Program-made: the position numbers and the translations under genes
IMG/VR virus record: IMGVR_UViG_3300036770_005131
Location: 1-64,000 of that record
From: a virus
Reading direction: 5' to 3' (one strand)
Length of the DNA stretch: 64,000 nt
Shown: piece after piece, positions 33,360-42,144 of the stretch
How the letters are laid out: every line of letters begins with the position of its first letter
Numbering within the stretch: position 1 is the stretch's first letter
The notes under the pieces: generated by a model
The model's database searches: none
What the model saw: the letters and a program-made list of their open reading frames with translations, nothing else
Told to the model about the DNA's origin: nothing

Positions 33360-33501
33360 AATTGCAAAACTTATAGATAAGAAAATACGGCAGCACGAAG
33401 TTCGTGTTGGGTATATAAGTGGTGTGATTGGATTTTTCTTTACATTTGGTATTGTTCATGCGATTTGGATTCTTAAGAATATGATTGAAATTGGTAATTG
33501 A
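33346..33501 (+). CDS. Small single-pass membrane protein (51 aa)
   Basis: An N-terminal charged helix (KDEIAKLIDKKIRQHE) then one transmembrane segment (GVIGFFFTFGIVHAIWIL). Overlaps the preceding gene by 14 bases. Not recognised. Confidence 0.5.
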   Translation: MGKDEIAKLIDKKIRQHEVRVGYISGVIGFFFTFGIVHAIWILKNMIEIGN

Positions 33502-33526
33502 CAAATCTGATACCATTTGGTATTAT
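33498..33526 (+). promoter_or_regulatory. Promoter TTGACA-17-TATTAT
   Basis: The -35 at 33498-33503 overlaps the stop of the 51-aa ORF; the -10 is at 33521-33526, just before the Pro-type tRNA. Confidence 0.75.
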
Positions 33527-33538
33527 ACATAGAGGTAT

Positions 33539-33609
33539 CGGGGTGTAGTAGAAAAGTATAACTCCGCTTTTGGGAAGCGGCGAAGAGGGGGCAGTACCTT
33601 CCATCCCGA
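33539..33609 (+). tRNA. tRNA-Pro(TGG)-like, degenerate arms
   Basis: Acceptor CGGGGTG/CATCCCG and anticodon stem CCGCT-TTTGGGA-AGCGG are good. But the T arm lacks the normal TTCRA loop and the D arm is weak. It has its own promoter, so it may be a functional odd tRNA, a decaying tRNA or a tRNA-like RNA. Confidence 0.5.
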
Positions 33610-33643
33610 CTCATAAAAACGAAACTTTACTAAATTATTAAAA

Positions 33644-33856
33644 ATGACATCAAAAGTTTTACAAAAAATGGAAAGTTTTACCGTAGAAGAATTTCAACTT
33701 CATTTTGATGAACTCATTGAACGAGTAGAAAATGGAGAATCATTTGTTATAAGAAGTGATTATGGAGATGCTGTGTTAGTTCCTTGTAGCGAAGATGATT
33801 GCGAAGAACTTGATGAGATCATTCGTATTCATACTGAGCACGGCGACGGATGCTGA
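33644..33856 (+). CDS. Phd/YefM-like antitoxin without visible toxin partner
   Basis: 70 aa. FTVEEFQLHFDELIERVENGESFVI followed by GDAVLVP matches the N-terminal DNA-binding fold of Phd/YefM antitoxins. The tail is acidic (EDDCEELDE). The next genes do not resemble RelE, Doc or other toxins. It may neutralise a host toxin or act as a regulator; both are inference. Confidence 0.6.
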   Translation: MTSKVLQKMESFTVEEFQLHFDELIERVENGESFVIRSDYGDAVLVPCSEDDCEELDEIIRIHTEHGDGC

Positions 33857-33878
33857 GACACTTAGAAAATTGTCACAC

Positions 33879-33907
33879 TTGACAGAAAGGCATTAAGACC
33901 CTATACT
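33879..33907 (+). promoter_or_regulatory. Promoter TTGACA-17-TATACT
   Basis: The -35 is at 33879-33884 and the -10 at 33902-33907, 22 bases before the next ORF. Confidence 0.75.
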
Positions 33908-33929
33908 TACTAAGTCAACTTGAAAAGCA

Positions 33930-34142
33930 ATGACTCTCACTTCCAAATTTAAAAAAGACATTCAAACACTTCGTTCTGCCGCTAATGGCGACATTTATCT
34001 GGATGTAAAAAATCCAAAACTTTATAAAAAAGTTCGTCGTTATTATGAAAATGAAGGTGTAGTATTTTCTGGTGATCCTATGGATGATTATGAAATCCTG
34101 ATGGAATACATTTATAATGATCTTGAAACTGTAGAGGTCTGA
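33930..34142 (+). CDS. Hypothetical 70-aa protein
   Basis: Starts MTLTSKFKKDIQTLRSAANGD; mixed charge, with an acidic C-terminus. Its stop abuts the next ATG (TGATG). Not recognised. Confidence 0.5.
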   Translation: MTLTSKFKKDIQTLRSAANGDIYLDVKNPKLYKKVRRYYENEGVVFSGDPMDDYEILMEYIYNDLETVEV

Positions 34143-34390
34143 TGACTAAGGTTCTTTTTGAACGAGAAGGTTATCGTTTTGTTGAAGCGGGTATTCTAGA
34201 GATCAATGGAAAACCTGACTTTCGCTTACAAAAAAAGAATTATTACACTAAGCGTTGGTATGACATTTATCTTTTTGATAATGGTATGCAGTGTTCTCTA
34301 GCAATGGAAGACATTGAGTATGCTAAATGGTTAGACCCAGATAGGGTTCCTTGCTATATAAAAGATGATGAAGACACGGATGGTCTATAA
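34142..34390 (+). CDS. Hypothetical 82-aa protein
   Basis: Predicted beta-rich small domain (VLFEREGYRFVEAGILEI, RWYDIYLFDNGMQCSLA) with an acidic tail. Co-transcribed with the preceding ORF. Not recognised. Confidence 0.5.
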   Translation: MTKVLFEREGYRFVEAGILEINGKPDFRLQKKNYYTKRWYDIYLFDNGMQCSLAMEDIEYAKWLDPDRVPCYIKDDEDTDGL

Positions 34391-34416
34391 CAGAACTGGT
34401 CGGAAGCAAAACCCTT

Positions 34417-34656
34417 ATGCCAAATCCCAATTTCCTCAGATACATTGGTAACATTCTACTTTTAACTGGTTACTTCTTCCTTCTCTGGGGAGATCTTCAA
34501 CTTGGATTAATTGTTAAATGTATAGGTAACATTCTTGTTATTCCATTTGCAATTAAATATAAATTTTGGGACATTTTAGTATTGTGCGCTTTTTATGCTG
34601 CAATTGAAGTTCCAAAACTCATTCAAGTTTCCTTTCCTAGTTTGTTTGTAAACTAG
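34417..34656 (+). CDS. Small multi-pass membrane protein
   Basis: 79 aa with two or three hydrophobic segments (YIGNILLLTGYFFLLWG, LIVKCIGNILVIPFAI, LVLCAFYAAIEVPKLI). Similar small proteins occur in marine picocyanobacteria and their phages as far as I recall. Function unknown. Confidence 0.55.
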   Translation: MPNPNFLRYIGNILLLTGYFFLLWGDLQLGLIVKCIGNILVIPFAIKYKFWDILVLCAFYAAIEVPKLIQVSFPSLFVN

Positions 34657-34820
34657 GTGGTGGAGTCAAGTATGAACCCTGATTTGTCCTCGTCGGATGG
34701 ACATTAAATATGCCGACTGGTGTGGATGGGAAGAACCCCGCCTGGTTTCCAATTTCCAGATAAAGAATTGGTGGCGAGCCTGAGTTACATAAGATGGGTT
34801 GCATAAACCCATCTTTTTTA
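34657..34820 (+). ncRNA. Candidate structured non-coding RNA ending in a terminator
   Basis: A 160-base stretch without ORF, richer in G+C than its surroundings. It has short helices (GTCGG/CCGAC around 34699-34725; CCAATT/AATTGG around 34749-34771) and ends in the 34792-34820 terminator. No known RNA family was recognised. It could be a long 3' UTR instead. Confidence 0.4.
34792..34820 (+). terminator. Rho-independent terminator
   Basis: AGATGGGTT (34792-34800), loop GCATA, AACCCATCT (34806-34814), then T run. Confidence 0.9.
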
Positions 34821-34892
34821 GTATAGTATAAAATGTCAATTTATAAGTTGTATAATTAATAATACAAATTAAACAAATGTGGAGAATTTGTT

Positions 34893-35468
34893 ATGCCGCG
34901 AAAGAAAAAAAAGTCATTGTCTGAAATATACTTAAGTGGGCAATATTGTACTGATAAGTATCAATTGGGATATTATGATCATTTTTACGAAAATCAATTA
35001 AAACCTTATACAAAAACTCCTATTAATATTCTGGAGATTGGAATACGAGGGGGAGGTTCTATTAAAATATGGAAAGAATATTTTCATCCTGATTCTAATG
35101 TTTATGGTGGAGAAATAGAGAATTTTAGTCCAATTGAAAATACAACATGTTATAAAATTGACATGTATTCTCAAAAGGCATTGGATCTATTTCAAGATTC
35201 TTATTTTGATATTATTATTGATGATGGAATGCATACATATGAATCTTTTGTATATGTAATTGAAAAATATTATTCTAAAATTAAAGATGGTGGAATTCTA
35301 ATTGTTGAAGATGTTATTGATCCCGAATGGGTTAGTCCATTGGTAGACTTGTCAAAGTCTATTGGATATAGTAAATCTGAATCATTTAATATGTCTGGAG
35401 TTCAAAAATACGAGGACTTATTAAATCGTTGGAAAAATGGTTTGTATATTTTAAAATTAACGAAATAA
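34893..35468 (+). CDS. Class I SAM-dependent methyltransferase, cephalosporin-hydroxylase-like
   Basis: 191 aa. YCTDKYQLGYYDHFYENQL precedes ILEIGIRGGGSIKIW (SAM motif I), then DIIIDDGMHTYESF and GGILIVEDV. This pattern occurs in macrocin-O-methyltransferase and cephalosporin-hydroxylase-like enzymes of sugar clusters. Probably methylates a glycan. First gene of the glycan cassette, which runs to 43403 with overlaps or 1-2 base gaps. Confidence 0.75.
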   Translation: MPRKKKKSLSEIYLSGQYCTDKYQLGYYDHFYENQLKPYTKTPINILEIGIRGGGSIKIWKEYFHPDSNVYGGEIENFSPIENTTCYKIDMYSQKALDLFQDSYFDIIIDDGMHTYESFVYVIEKYYSKIKDGGILIVEDVIDPEWVSPLVDLSKSIGYSKSESFNMSGVQKYEDLLNRWKNGLYILKLTK

Positions 35469-35469
35469 A

Positions 35470-36063
35470 ATGGCACATAGTACGCAGAAAGATTTTATTG
35501 TATATGTTAGAAATAAATTTCCAAATTTTTTCCAAAATGTAAAAGTTTTAGAAGTTGGAAGTTTGGATATTAATGGAAGTATGAGATCGTTTTTTTCGGA
35601 TTGCGATTACTTAGGTATTGATGTTGGGGAAGGAAAGGGTGTTGATCTAGTTATTCAAGGTCAAGAATATGATGCTCCCGATGATACTTTTGATGTGTGT
35701 GCTTCTGGAGAATGCTTTGAGCATAATCCATATTGGGCAGAGACATTTGCTAATATGGTAAGAATGTGCAAACCTGGAGGATTAGTTTTTTTCACTTGCG
35801 CTACTACAGGAAGAAAAGAACATGGAACTTCTAGATCTGATAAAGGTTCTTCTCCATTAACTATAGATATTGGGTGGGAATATTATCAAAATCTTGATGA
35901 ACAAGATTTTAGAGAATCCTTTGAAGAGTCATTTGATGATGTATTTTCTGAATATGAATTTCATAGTACAGTGGATTATGATAATCCTACAGATTTCATA
36001 AAGAATATGAGAACTTACATTAATCCATGTGAAGATTTATATTTTTGGGGAATTAAAAAATAA
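35470..36063 (+). CDS. Class I SAM-dependent methyltransferase
   Basis: 197 aa with VLEVGSLDINGSMRSFF (motif I), YLGIDVGEGKGVDLV and DTFDVCASGECFEH, then MCKPGGLVFFT. It resembles methyltransferases found with glycosyltransferases. Substrate probably a sugar; unproven. Confidence 0.8.
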   Translation: MAHSTQKDFIVYVRNKFPNFFQNVKVLEVGSLDINGSMRSFFSDCDYLGIDVGEGKGVDLVIQGQEYDAPDDTFDVCASGECFEHNPYWAETFANMVRMCKPGGLVFFTCATTGRKEHGTSRSDKGSSPLTIDIGWEYYQNLDEQDFRESFEESFDDVFSEYEFHSTVDYDNPTDFIKNMRTYINPCEDLYFWGIKK

Positions 36064-37002
36064 ATGAATTTAATTGATGGGGTTAGTATTTCAAATTTGT
36101 GTGACTATTCTTTTGGAGATCAATCTGGAAGTTTTGGAAATATTCCGAATCATTTCATCAAGTCTGCAAATCTTTTAAATTTAGAATTTGCCGAAAGAGT
36201 CTTGTTTGAAGATAAAAAGTACATGACTCTTTTTATTGATAACATAAGACTTTATAAAAGAGAAATTGAAAATGTAAAACCTCAGGATAAATCCTATGTG
36301 AACTCATTAATGGAGGATAGTGATCTTTTAAGTTTGTGCTCAAAGTTTCCAGAAAAAAAATTTATTATTTTTACAAACTTAGAAGATACTCCAATTGATA
36401 AGTTTATCTTTGATAGAATTCCAGATAATGTTTTAAGTGTAAATGCTGTAAATGCAATAAGTTTTGGTGGAAAAGTCAATCCAATTCCTTACGGTATTCA
36501 AAGAAAATTGCATACTGGGGATAATAGAAAGCAAATCCTCTTAGATTTTATGTTTTCAGATGAAATTTCCATTGAGCAAGTTCTTTATGTTAATCATAGT
36601 GATCATACCAATCCAAAAGAGAGATCTGGAATAAAGGAAATATTTTTAGATAAATCTTGGGCAAAAGTTCAATTTCAAAGTGTTGATTATTATGAATATC
36701 TGTCTTCATTAAAAAAATCAAAATTTATGATATGTCCGATTGGAAATGCAGTTGATTGCCATCGTAATTGGGAATGTCTTTATATGAGAAGAGTTCCTAT
36801 TATGAAAAAGAATTCTTACTTGGAATACTTACTTAAAGATTATCCAGTTCTTTTTGTGAATGATTACTCAGAAGTGACTGAAGATCTTCTTAGTTCAAAT
36901 CAACATCTTTTTGATCAAATTCAAAAAATTAATCTTGACGATTTGGATGTTAAAAATTTTTATGATAAAATAGTTAGTGATTCTATAGATATTTTATGTT
37001 AA
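36064..37002 (+). CDS. Exostosin-like glycosyltransferase candidate
   Basis: 312 aa. The C-terminal region has KKSKFMICPIGNAVDCHRNW and ECLYMRRVPIM, like the donor-binding half of exostosin-family GT47 enzymes. The N-terminal half is poorly conserved. Its place in the cassette supports a sugar-transfer role. Confidence 0.6.
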   Translation: MNLIDGVSISNLCDYSFGDQSGSFGNIPNHFIKSANLLNLEFAERVLFEDKKYMTLFIDNIRLYKREIENVKPQDKSYVNSLMEDSDLLSLCSKFPEKKFIIFTNLEDTPIDKFIFDRIPDNVLSVNAVNAISFGGKVNPIPYGIQRKLHTGDNRKQILLDFMFSDEISIEQVLYVNHSDHTNPKERSGIKEIFLDKSWAKVQFQSVDYYEYLSSLKKSKFMICPIGNAVDCHRNWECLYMRRVPIMKKNSYLEYLLKDYPVLFVNDYSEVTEDLLSSNQHLFDQIQKINLDDLDVKNFYDKIVSDSIDILC

Positions 37003-37814
37003 CCGTATATGGATCTTCTGGATTTATTGGAGGAAAATTTTGTAATTTATATCCAGATATGATTGTTAGGCAAGAAAGAGAAGAGAGAAAACCTAAAACA
37101 AAAGACATTTTATATTTCATATCAACCACCGATAATTATAATATTCATACGAATATTACATTGGATGTAAATACAAACTTAAAAGTCTTGTGTGAAGTTT
37201 TGGATCATTGTAGAGACAATAAAATTACTTTTAATTTTATAAGTTCTTGGTTTGTATATGGAAACACAAATCTTCCTGCAAAGGAAGAATCTGAATGTAA
37301 TCCAACTGGATTTTATTCAATTACTAAAAAGGCAGCTGAGGATCTATTAATTTCTTTTTGTAAAACTTATGAAGTTAATTATAAAATTATGAGACTTTGT
37401 AATGTTCTTGGCAAAGAGGACAATAATAGATCAAATAAAAAAAATGCTTTATCTTATATGATAGATTTGTTGAAGAAGAATGAAGATGTATATTTGTATG
37501 ATGATGGTACTCCAATAAGAGATGTAATGCATGTTGATGATGTCTGTAGAGCAATAAAACTCATATGCGATAAGGGAAAAGTAAATGAAATATATAATGT
37601 CGGCAGTGGACAACCAGTGTCTATTGGTGATATAATATATCAGGCAAAACGAAATTTAAATTCTCAGTCTCAAATAAAATCAAAAGAAGCGCCCAGGTTC
37701 CATAAAATTGTACAAGCAAAAGATTTTTGGTTTGATACAAGTAGGTTAAAAGAACTTGGATTCGTTCAGTCAATTTCATTAAAAGAAATCATTCAAGAAT
37801 TATGTACCAATTAA
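36996..37814 (+). CDS. NAD-dependent sugar epimerase/dehydratase (extended SDR)
   Basis: 272 aa. The Rossmann motif is YGSSGFIGGKF, the catalytic pair YSITKK (YxxxK), then MRLCNVLGKE and a C-terminal NVGSGQPVSIGDI typical of nucleotide-sugar epimerases. It overlaps the aminotransferase-like gene by 13 bases. The substrate is a nucleotide sugar, not identifiable. Confidence 0.85.
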   Translation: MLTVYGSSGFIGGKFCNLYPDMIVRQEREERKPKTKDILYFISTTDNYNIHTNITLDVNTNLKVLCEVLDHCRDNKITFNFISSWFVYGNTNLPAKEESECNPTGFYSITKKAAEDLLISFCKTYEVNYKIMRLCNVLGKEDNNRSNKKNALSYMIDLLKKNEDVYLYDDGTPIRDVMHVDDVCRAIKLICDKGKVNEIYNVGSGQPVSIGDIIYQAKRNLNSQSQIKSKEAPRFHKIVQAKDFWFDTSRLKELGFVQSISLKEIIQELCTN

Positions 37815-39100
37815 TTGACAAATTTATAGAATCTGCAAAAAATATAGATGGAGATATTTTTCCATTTATTGCAAATAAAAAAGAGTTTATTGAAGGTAAG
37901 GACAGTGTATATTATTCTGGGCCTTATTGGGATGAACTTGAAGCAAGAGAGATTATTTACTCCATTTTAAAGGGAAAGTGGCTTTCTTCTGGAGAAAAAG
38001 TTAATAAATTTGAGCATGAATTTTCAAAAAAATTTAATTTTAAACATTCAGTAATGGTGAATTCTGGAAGTTCTGCTAATCTTGTAATGTTTGCTGCTCT
38101 TAAAAAATATTTTAAATGGAATGATGGTGATGAAATAATTGTTTGTGCTTGTGGATTTGCTACTACTATTGCACCTATTGTTCAATGCGGATTAACTCCA
38201 GTTTTTGTTGATATTGATTGGGAGGATTTAAATTGGGATTTAGATCAGGTTAGTGATAAAATTACTAGTAAAACCCGAGCAGTTATATCTTCACCTGTTC
38301 TTGGAAATCCTTATGATATTGATAAGATTATTGAAATTTGTAAAAAAAATAATATTCATTTGATTGCCGATAATTGCGATAGTCTTGGAAGTAAGTGGAA
38401 AGGCGAATATTTAACTGAAAATGCTATTGCAGCATCTTGCTCTTTTTATCCTGCTCATCATATTTGTACAATTGAAGGCGGAATGGTTTCCTCTAACGAA
38501 AAAGGAATTATTGACCTTGCTCGTAGTTTTGCTTGGTGGGGACGTGGGTGTTATTGTGTTGGCCAACAAAACCTTCTTCCTAATGGAATATGTGGAAAGA
38601 GGTTTGATACTTGGTTGGAAAATTATGAAGATATTGTTGATCATAAGTATGTTTTTTCTAATATGGGATATAATCTAAAACCACTAGATCTTCAGGGTTC
38701 GGTGGGATCTGTTCAACTTTTAAAATTTGATGAAATTCATAATATTCGCAGAAAAAATAAAGAAAAAATTCAAAGTATAATTGAAAGAATTCCTGAAACA
38801 AGAGTAATTAATGAAAAAAAGGAATCTGAAACAAGTTGGTTTGGAGTTCCGATTATTTGCGAAAATAAGAATTTAAAAAGAGCATTAGTTTCTCATTTTG
38901 AAAAAAATAAGATTCAAACCAGAAACTATTTTGCTGGCAATATTCTTCTTCATCCTGGGTATAAGCATTTAGATGATGCGACTAAATATCCAAAGTCAAA
39001 CGAAGTTCTGGATAAAGTATTTTTTCTTGGATGTTCTCCTACTATTAATGAAAAAATGATTGATTATATTGATACTATTGTGGAAAAATTCAATGCTTGA
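37802..39100 (+). CDS. PLP sugar 3-dehydrase, RfbH/E1-like (DegT fold, His instead of Lys)
   Basis: 432 aa of the DegT/DnrJ/EryC1 fold. At the PLP site the sequence is SFYPAHHICTIEGG: the lysine is replaced by His, as in RfbH/AscC (CDP-4-keto-6-deoxyglucose 3-dehydrase) and ColD. GCYCVGQQNLLPNGICGKRF has a cysteine cluster resembling the 2Fe-2S ligands of RfbH-type enzymes, though with a longer spacing. It predicts 3,6-dideoxyhexose formation. Confidence 0.75.
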   Translation: MYQLIDKFIESAKNIDGDIFPFIANKKEFIEGKDSVYYSGPYWDELEAREIIYSILKGKWLSSGEKVNKFEHEFSKKFNFKHSVMVNSGSSANLVMFAALKKYFKWNDGDEIIVCACGFATTIAPIVQCGLTPVFVDIDWEDLNWDLDQVSDKITSKTRAVISSPVLGNPYDIDKIIEICKKNNIHLIADNCDSLGSKWKGEYLTENAIAASCSFYPAHHICTIEGGMVSSNEKGIIDLARSFAWWGRGCYCVGQQNLLPNGICGKRFDTWLENYEDIVDHKYVFSNMGYNLKPLDLQGSVGSVQLLKFDEIHNIRRKNKEKIQSIIERIPETRVINEKKESETSWFGVPIICENKNLKRALVSHFEKNKIQTRNYFAGNILLHPGYKHLDDATKYPKSNEVLDKVFFLGCSPTINEKMIDYIDTIVEKFNA

Positions 39101-39797
39101 TCTTTCTAAAATAACACTTTTGGCAATTGATAATACTAATAGAATTGATGGAACTATTAAATCTTTATACACTAGTATGGGATTTGCTAAGTTTGGTTCT
39201 GTAAAATTAGTTACATCAAAAGAGTATATTAAAAAATACTCCGAAAATTTGCTTGAGGATAAAATCCATTGCGAGGAAATGGATCCAAATATTACAAATA
39301 TAGATGAATATAGTCATTATATTCTTTATAGTCTTGGTAAGCATGTTGATACTGAATATGTGTTAATAACTCAAGATCATGCATTTATTATTAATCCTGA
39401 TTCTTGGATGGATGATTTTTATGAATATGATTATATTGGAGCTCCTTGGCCATATAAAGAAGATGCATTTGTTACTCCATTTGGAGAACATATTAGGTGT
39501 GGTAATGGTGGATTTTCTTTGAGAAGTAAAAAACTTATAGATATTTGCACAGAAGACACTATTCCATTTTTAGTGTATAATAACCCTGAATTTTATAAAA
39601 TGTTTGGATCAAAAAATACACATGAAGATGGAAATATTTGTGTACATAATAGGCATATCTTCATTGAAAAGGGGTGTAAATTTCCTCCAGTAGAAATTGC
39701 AGCTAAATTCTCTTATGAAAGTCCTGTTCCCGAAAATAAAGGACTTATTCCTTTTGGATTTCATTATAATTTACCTCCAGGAATTATTTTAGAGTAA
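39093..39797 (+). CDS. DUF5672-like putative glycosyltransferase
   Basis: 234 aa from ATG 39093. YVLITQDHAFIINPDSWMDDF, YIGAPWPYKE, RCGNGGFSLRSKKL and the C-terminal PFGFHYN match the DUF5672 pattern seen in sugar clusters. GT activity is suggested by context. Confidence 0.7.
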   Translation: MLDLSKITLLAIDNTNRIDGTIKSLYTSMGFAKFGSVKLVTSKEYIKKYSENLLEDKIHCEEMDPNITNIDEYSHYILYSLGKHVDTEYVLITQDHAFIINPDSWMDDFYEYDYIGAPWPYKEDAFVTPFGEHIRCGNGGFSLRSKKLIDICTEDTIPFLVYNNPEFYKMFGSKNTHEDGNICVHNRHIFIEKGCKFPPVEIAAKFSYESPVPENKGLIPFGFHYNLPPGIILE

Positions 39798-39798
39798 A

Positions 39799-40581
39799 AT
39801 GATTGGATTTAATCACATTGGTCGCCACGGACGACTTGGAAATCAAATGTTTCAATATGCTGCTCTCCGTGGCATTGCAGATGTTAAAGGATATGATTTT
39901 TGTATTCCAGAATCAGATTTTGATAATGAATGGCAGGATCATCAATTATTTGAAGCATTTACTCTTCAGAATTTAAAAAATAAAAAGTTTTTACCTGCAA
40001 ATTATTATCAGGAAAAGCAGTTTAATTATTCTCAAGAGTATGTTGATGAGTGTCCTGATAATGTAAATTTATTTGGATATTTTCAAACTGAAAAATATTT
40101 TTATCATATTGCAGATAGTATTCGTGAAGATTTTACTTTTAAACCTGAAGTTTTAAATCCATGCAAAGAAGCATTTGAATTTGATGAGGCAATTTCTTTA
40201 CATGTAAGAAGAACAGATTTTGTTGAAAAGTCTATTGATCATCCTCCTTGTTCACTTGAATATTATGAAGAGGCATTGAGTAAGTTTGATTCAAATTTAC
40301 CAGTTTTAATCTTTTCGGATGATATTGAATGGTGTAAAAATCAAAATCTTTTTAGTCCAGACAGGTTTATGATTTCGGAATCAAATTGGAATTTGATTGA
40401 TATGTGTTTGATGACAATGTGTTCTCATCATATTATTGCAAATTCATCATTTTCTTGGTGGGGTGCTTGGTTATCTGGTAGAAATAATGTCATTGCACCA
40501 TCTCGTTGGTTTGGTGATTCAGGATATACTGCAAATCACAATACTGAAGATATTATTCCTGAACGATGGATAAAAATATGA
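39799..40581 (+). CDS. Alpha-1,2-fucosyltransferase-like (GT11)
   Basis: 260 aa with GRLGNQMFQYAALRG, LHVRRTDF (GDP-fucose contact), LIFSDDIEWCK and IIANSSFSWWGAWLSG, all GT11 hallmarks. Would transfer fucose or a related deoxysugar. It overlaps the next gene by ATGA. Confidence 0.88.
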   Translation: MIGFNHIGRHGRLGNQMFQYAALRGIADVKGYDFCIPESDFDNEWQDHQLFEAFTLQNLKNKKFLPANYYQEKQFNYSQEYVDECPDNVNLFGYFQTEKYFYHIADSIREDFTFKPEVLNPCKEAFEFDEAISLHVRRTDFVEKSIDHPPCSLEYYEEALSKFDSNLPVLIFSDDIEWCKNQNLFSPDRFMISESNWNLIDMCLMTMCSHHIIANSSFSWWGAWLSGRNNVIAPSRWFGDSGYTANHNTEDIIPERWIKI

Positions 40582-41333
40582 TTCCTGAAATTTCTATTGC
40601 TATTCCAACTTATGAAATGAAAGGTTTTGGGAATCAATATCTTTTGCAACTATTTGAGACCATTAGAGATCAAAATTTTAAAAATTTTGAAGTTTGTATT
40701 TCTGATCATTCTAAAGATGATAGTATTCTTGAAGTATGTGAAGAATACGCAAATTATTTTGAAATAAAATATTTTAAAAATGAAGAAAATCGCGGAAACA
40801 GTCCCGCAAATGTAAATTCATCTGTTGAAATGTGTAATGGTAAAATTACAAAAATAATATTTCAAGATGATCTTTTTATTGATAAATCTGCATTATCAAA
40901 AATAAAATCTGCATTTGACGATCATTATTGTAGTTGGTGTGTCAGTGGATTTGTTCATACGATCAATGGTACACAACATTTTAGACCAATGATACCAAAG
41001 TGGACTGATATGATATTGGAAGGTAGAAATCTTTTGGGTAGTCCTTCTTGTGTTTCTTTTTTAACTGAAAAATTTGAAAAGTTTGATGAAAATCTTAAAC
41101 TTCTTATGGATACTGATTTTTATCATAGGATGAGATATAATAATGGTATGCCATTTATAATTCAAGATTATCTTATTTCAAACAGAGAACATTCTAATAG
41201 AATAAGTTCATCTCATATAAAATATGATAAAGTAATTAATCATCCTGAGGGTTCTTGGATGGTTAATGAGGATGAACTTAATTATGTTTTAGAAAAAAAT
41301 AAAAATATTAGAAATTATTCAGATGAAAACTAA
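40578..41333 (+). CDS. Glycosyltransferase family 2
   Basis: 251 aa from ATG 40578. ISIAIPTYEMKGFGNQYLLQ, FEVCISDHSKDDS, ENRGNSPANVN and the metal-binding IIFQDDLFI define a GT-A fold. Donor and acceptor unknown. Confidence 0.82.
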   Translation: MIPEISIAIPTYEMKGFGNQYLLQLFETIRDQNFKNFEVCISDHSKDDSILEVCEEYANYFEIKYFKNEENRGNSPANVNSSVEMCNGKITKIIFQDDLFIDKSALSKIKSAFDDHYCSWCVSGFVHTINGTQHFRPMIPKWTDMILEGRNLLGSPSCVSFLTEKFEKFDENLKLLMDTDFYHRMRYNNGMPFIIQDYLISNREHSNRISSSHIKYDKVINHPEGSWMVNEDELNYVLEKNKNIRNYSDEN

Positions 41334-42144
41334 TTTAACGGAAGCAACATTTATAATTCCAATTCGTATAGAATCCTCTGACAGACTTCGTAATGTAATT
41401 ACTACTACGGCATTTTTGTTGGAGAATTTTGATACTAATATCATAATTAAAGAAGTTGATAGTCAATCTGTTTTTAAAGATGAAGCATTACCAATTTTAG
41501 AAGAAATTCTTGATATTGATGTAGATGTTAATCATATTTTTGAGAAATCAAATAATCCATCATTTCATAGGCAAAAAGTCTTGAATGAAATGATTATGGA
41601 AGCAAAAACTAAAGTGATTATCAATTATGATTGTGATGTTATTCTTCCACTTGATTCATATAAAGTTGCTTATGATTTTATTTTGAATAATGACTTTGAT
41701 GTGGTATACCCATATGGACAAGGTAGTTATCAAAAACAAGTAAATGCCACTGATGAAATTGTCTCCAAATTCTTAGAAACAGGTGATTATTCTTATTTGG
41801 ATAATAATTCAAATATTTACTTGTCTGATTTTGGATGGGTTCAGTTTTTTAATCGTCAAGTTTATATTGATGGTGGAATGGAAAATGAGAATTTTGTCGC
41901 TTATGCTCCAGAAGATAAAGAAAGATTTTACAGATTTACTACTTTGGGGTATAATGTAGGAAGAATTGATGATATAGTTTATCACTTAGAGCATGTAAGA
42001 GGACATAACTCTTGGTTAAACAATCCTCATATGCAACAAAATAATAATATTTGGAATCAAATTCAAAAAATGAATTGTGAACAATTAAAAGAATATTATT
42101 CAAATCAAGATTATTTAAAAAAATATGATACAAGTTATAGATAA
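41323..42144 (+). CDS. Glycosyltransferase, GT-A fold (GT2/GT27-like)
   Basis: 273 aa. ATFIIPIRIESSDRLRNV, IINYDCDVILP (DxD) and FVAYAPEDKERFYRF, as in galactosyltransferase-like C-termini (xEDxE type). It overlaps both neighbours. Confidence 0.75.
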   Translation: MKTNLTEATFIIPIRIESSDRLRNVITTTAFLLENFDTNIIIKEVDSQSVFKDEALPILEEILDIDVDVNHIFEKSNNPSFHRQKVLNEMIMEAKTKVIINYDCDVILPLDSYKVAYDFILNNDFDVVYPYGQGSYQKQVNATDEIVSKFLETGDYSYLDNNSNIYLSDFGWVQFFNRQVYIDGGMENENFVAYAPEDKERFYRFTTLGYNVGRIDDIVYHLEHVRGHNSWLNNPHMQQNNNIWNQIQKMNCEQLKEYYSNQDYLKKYDTSYR

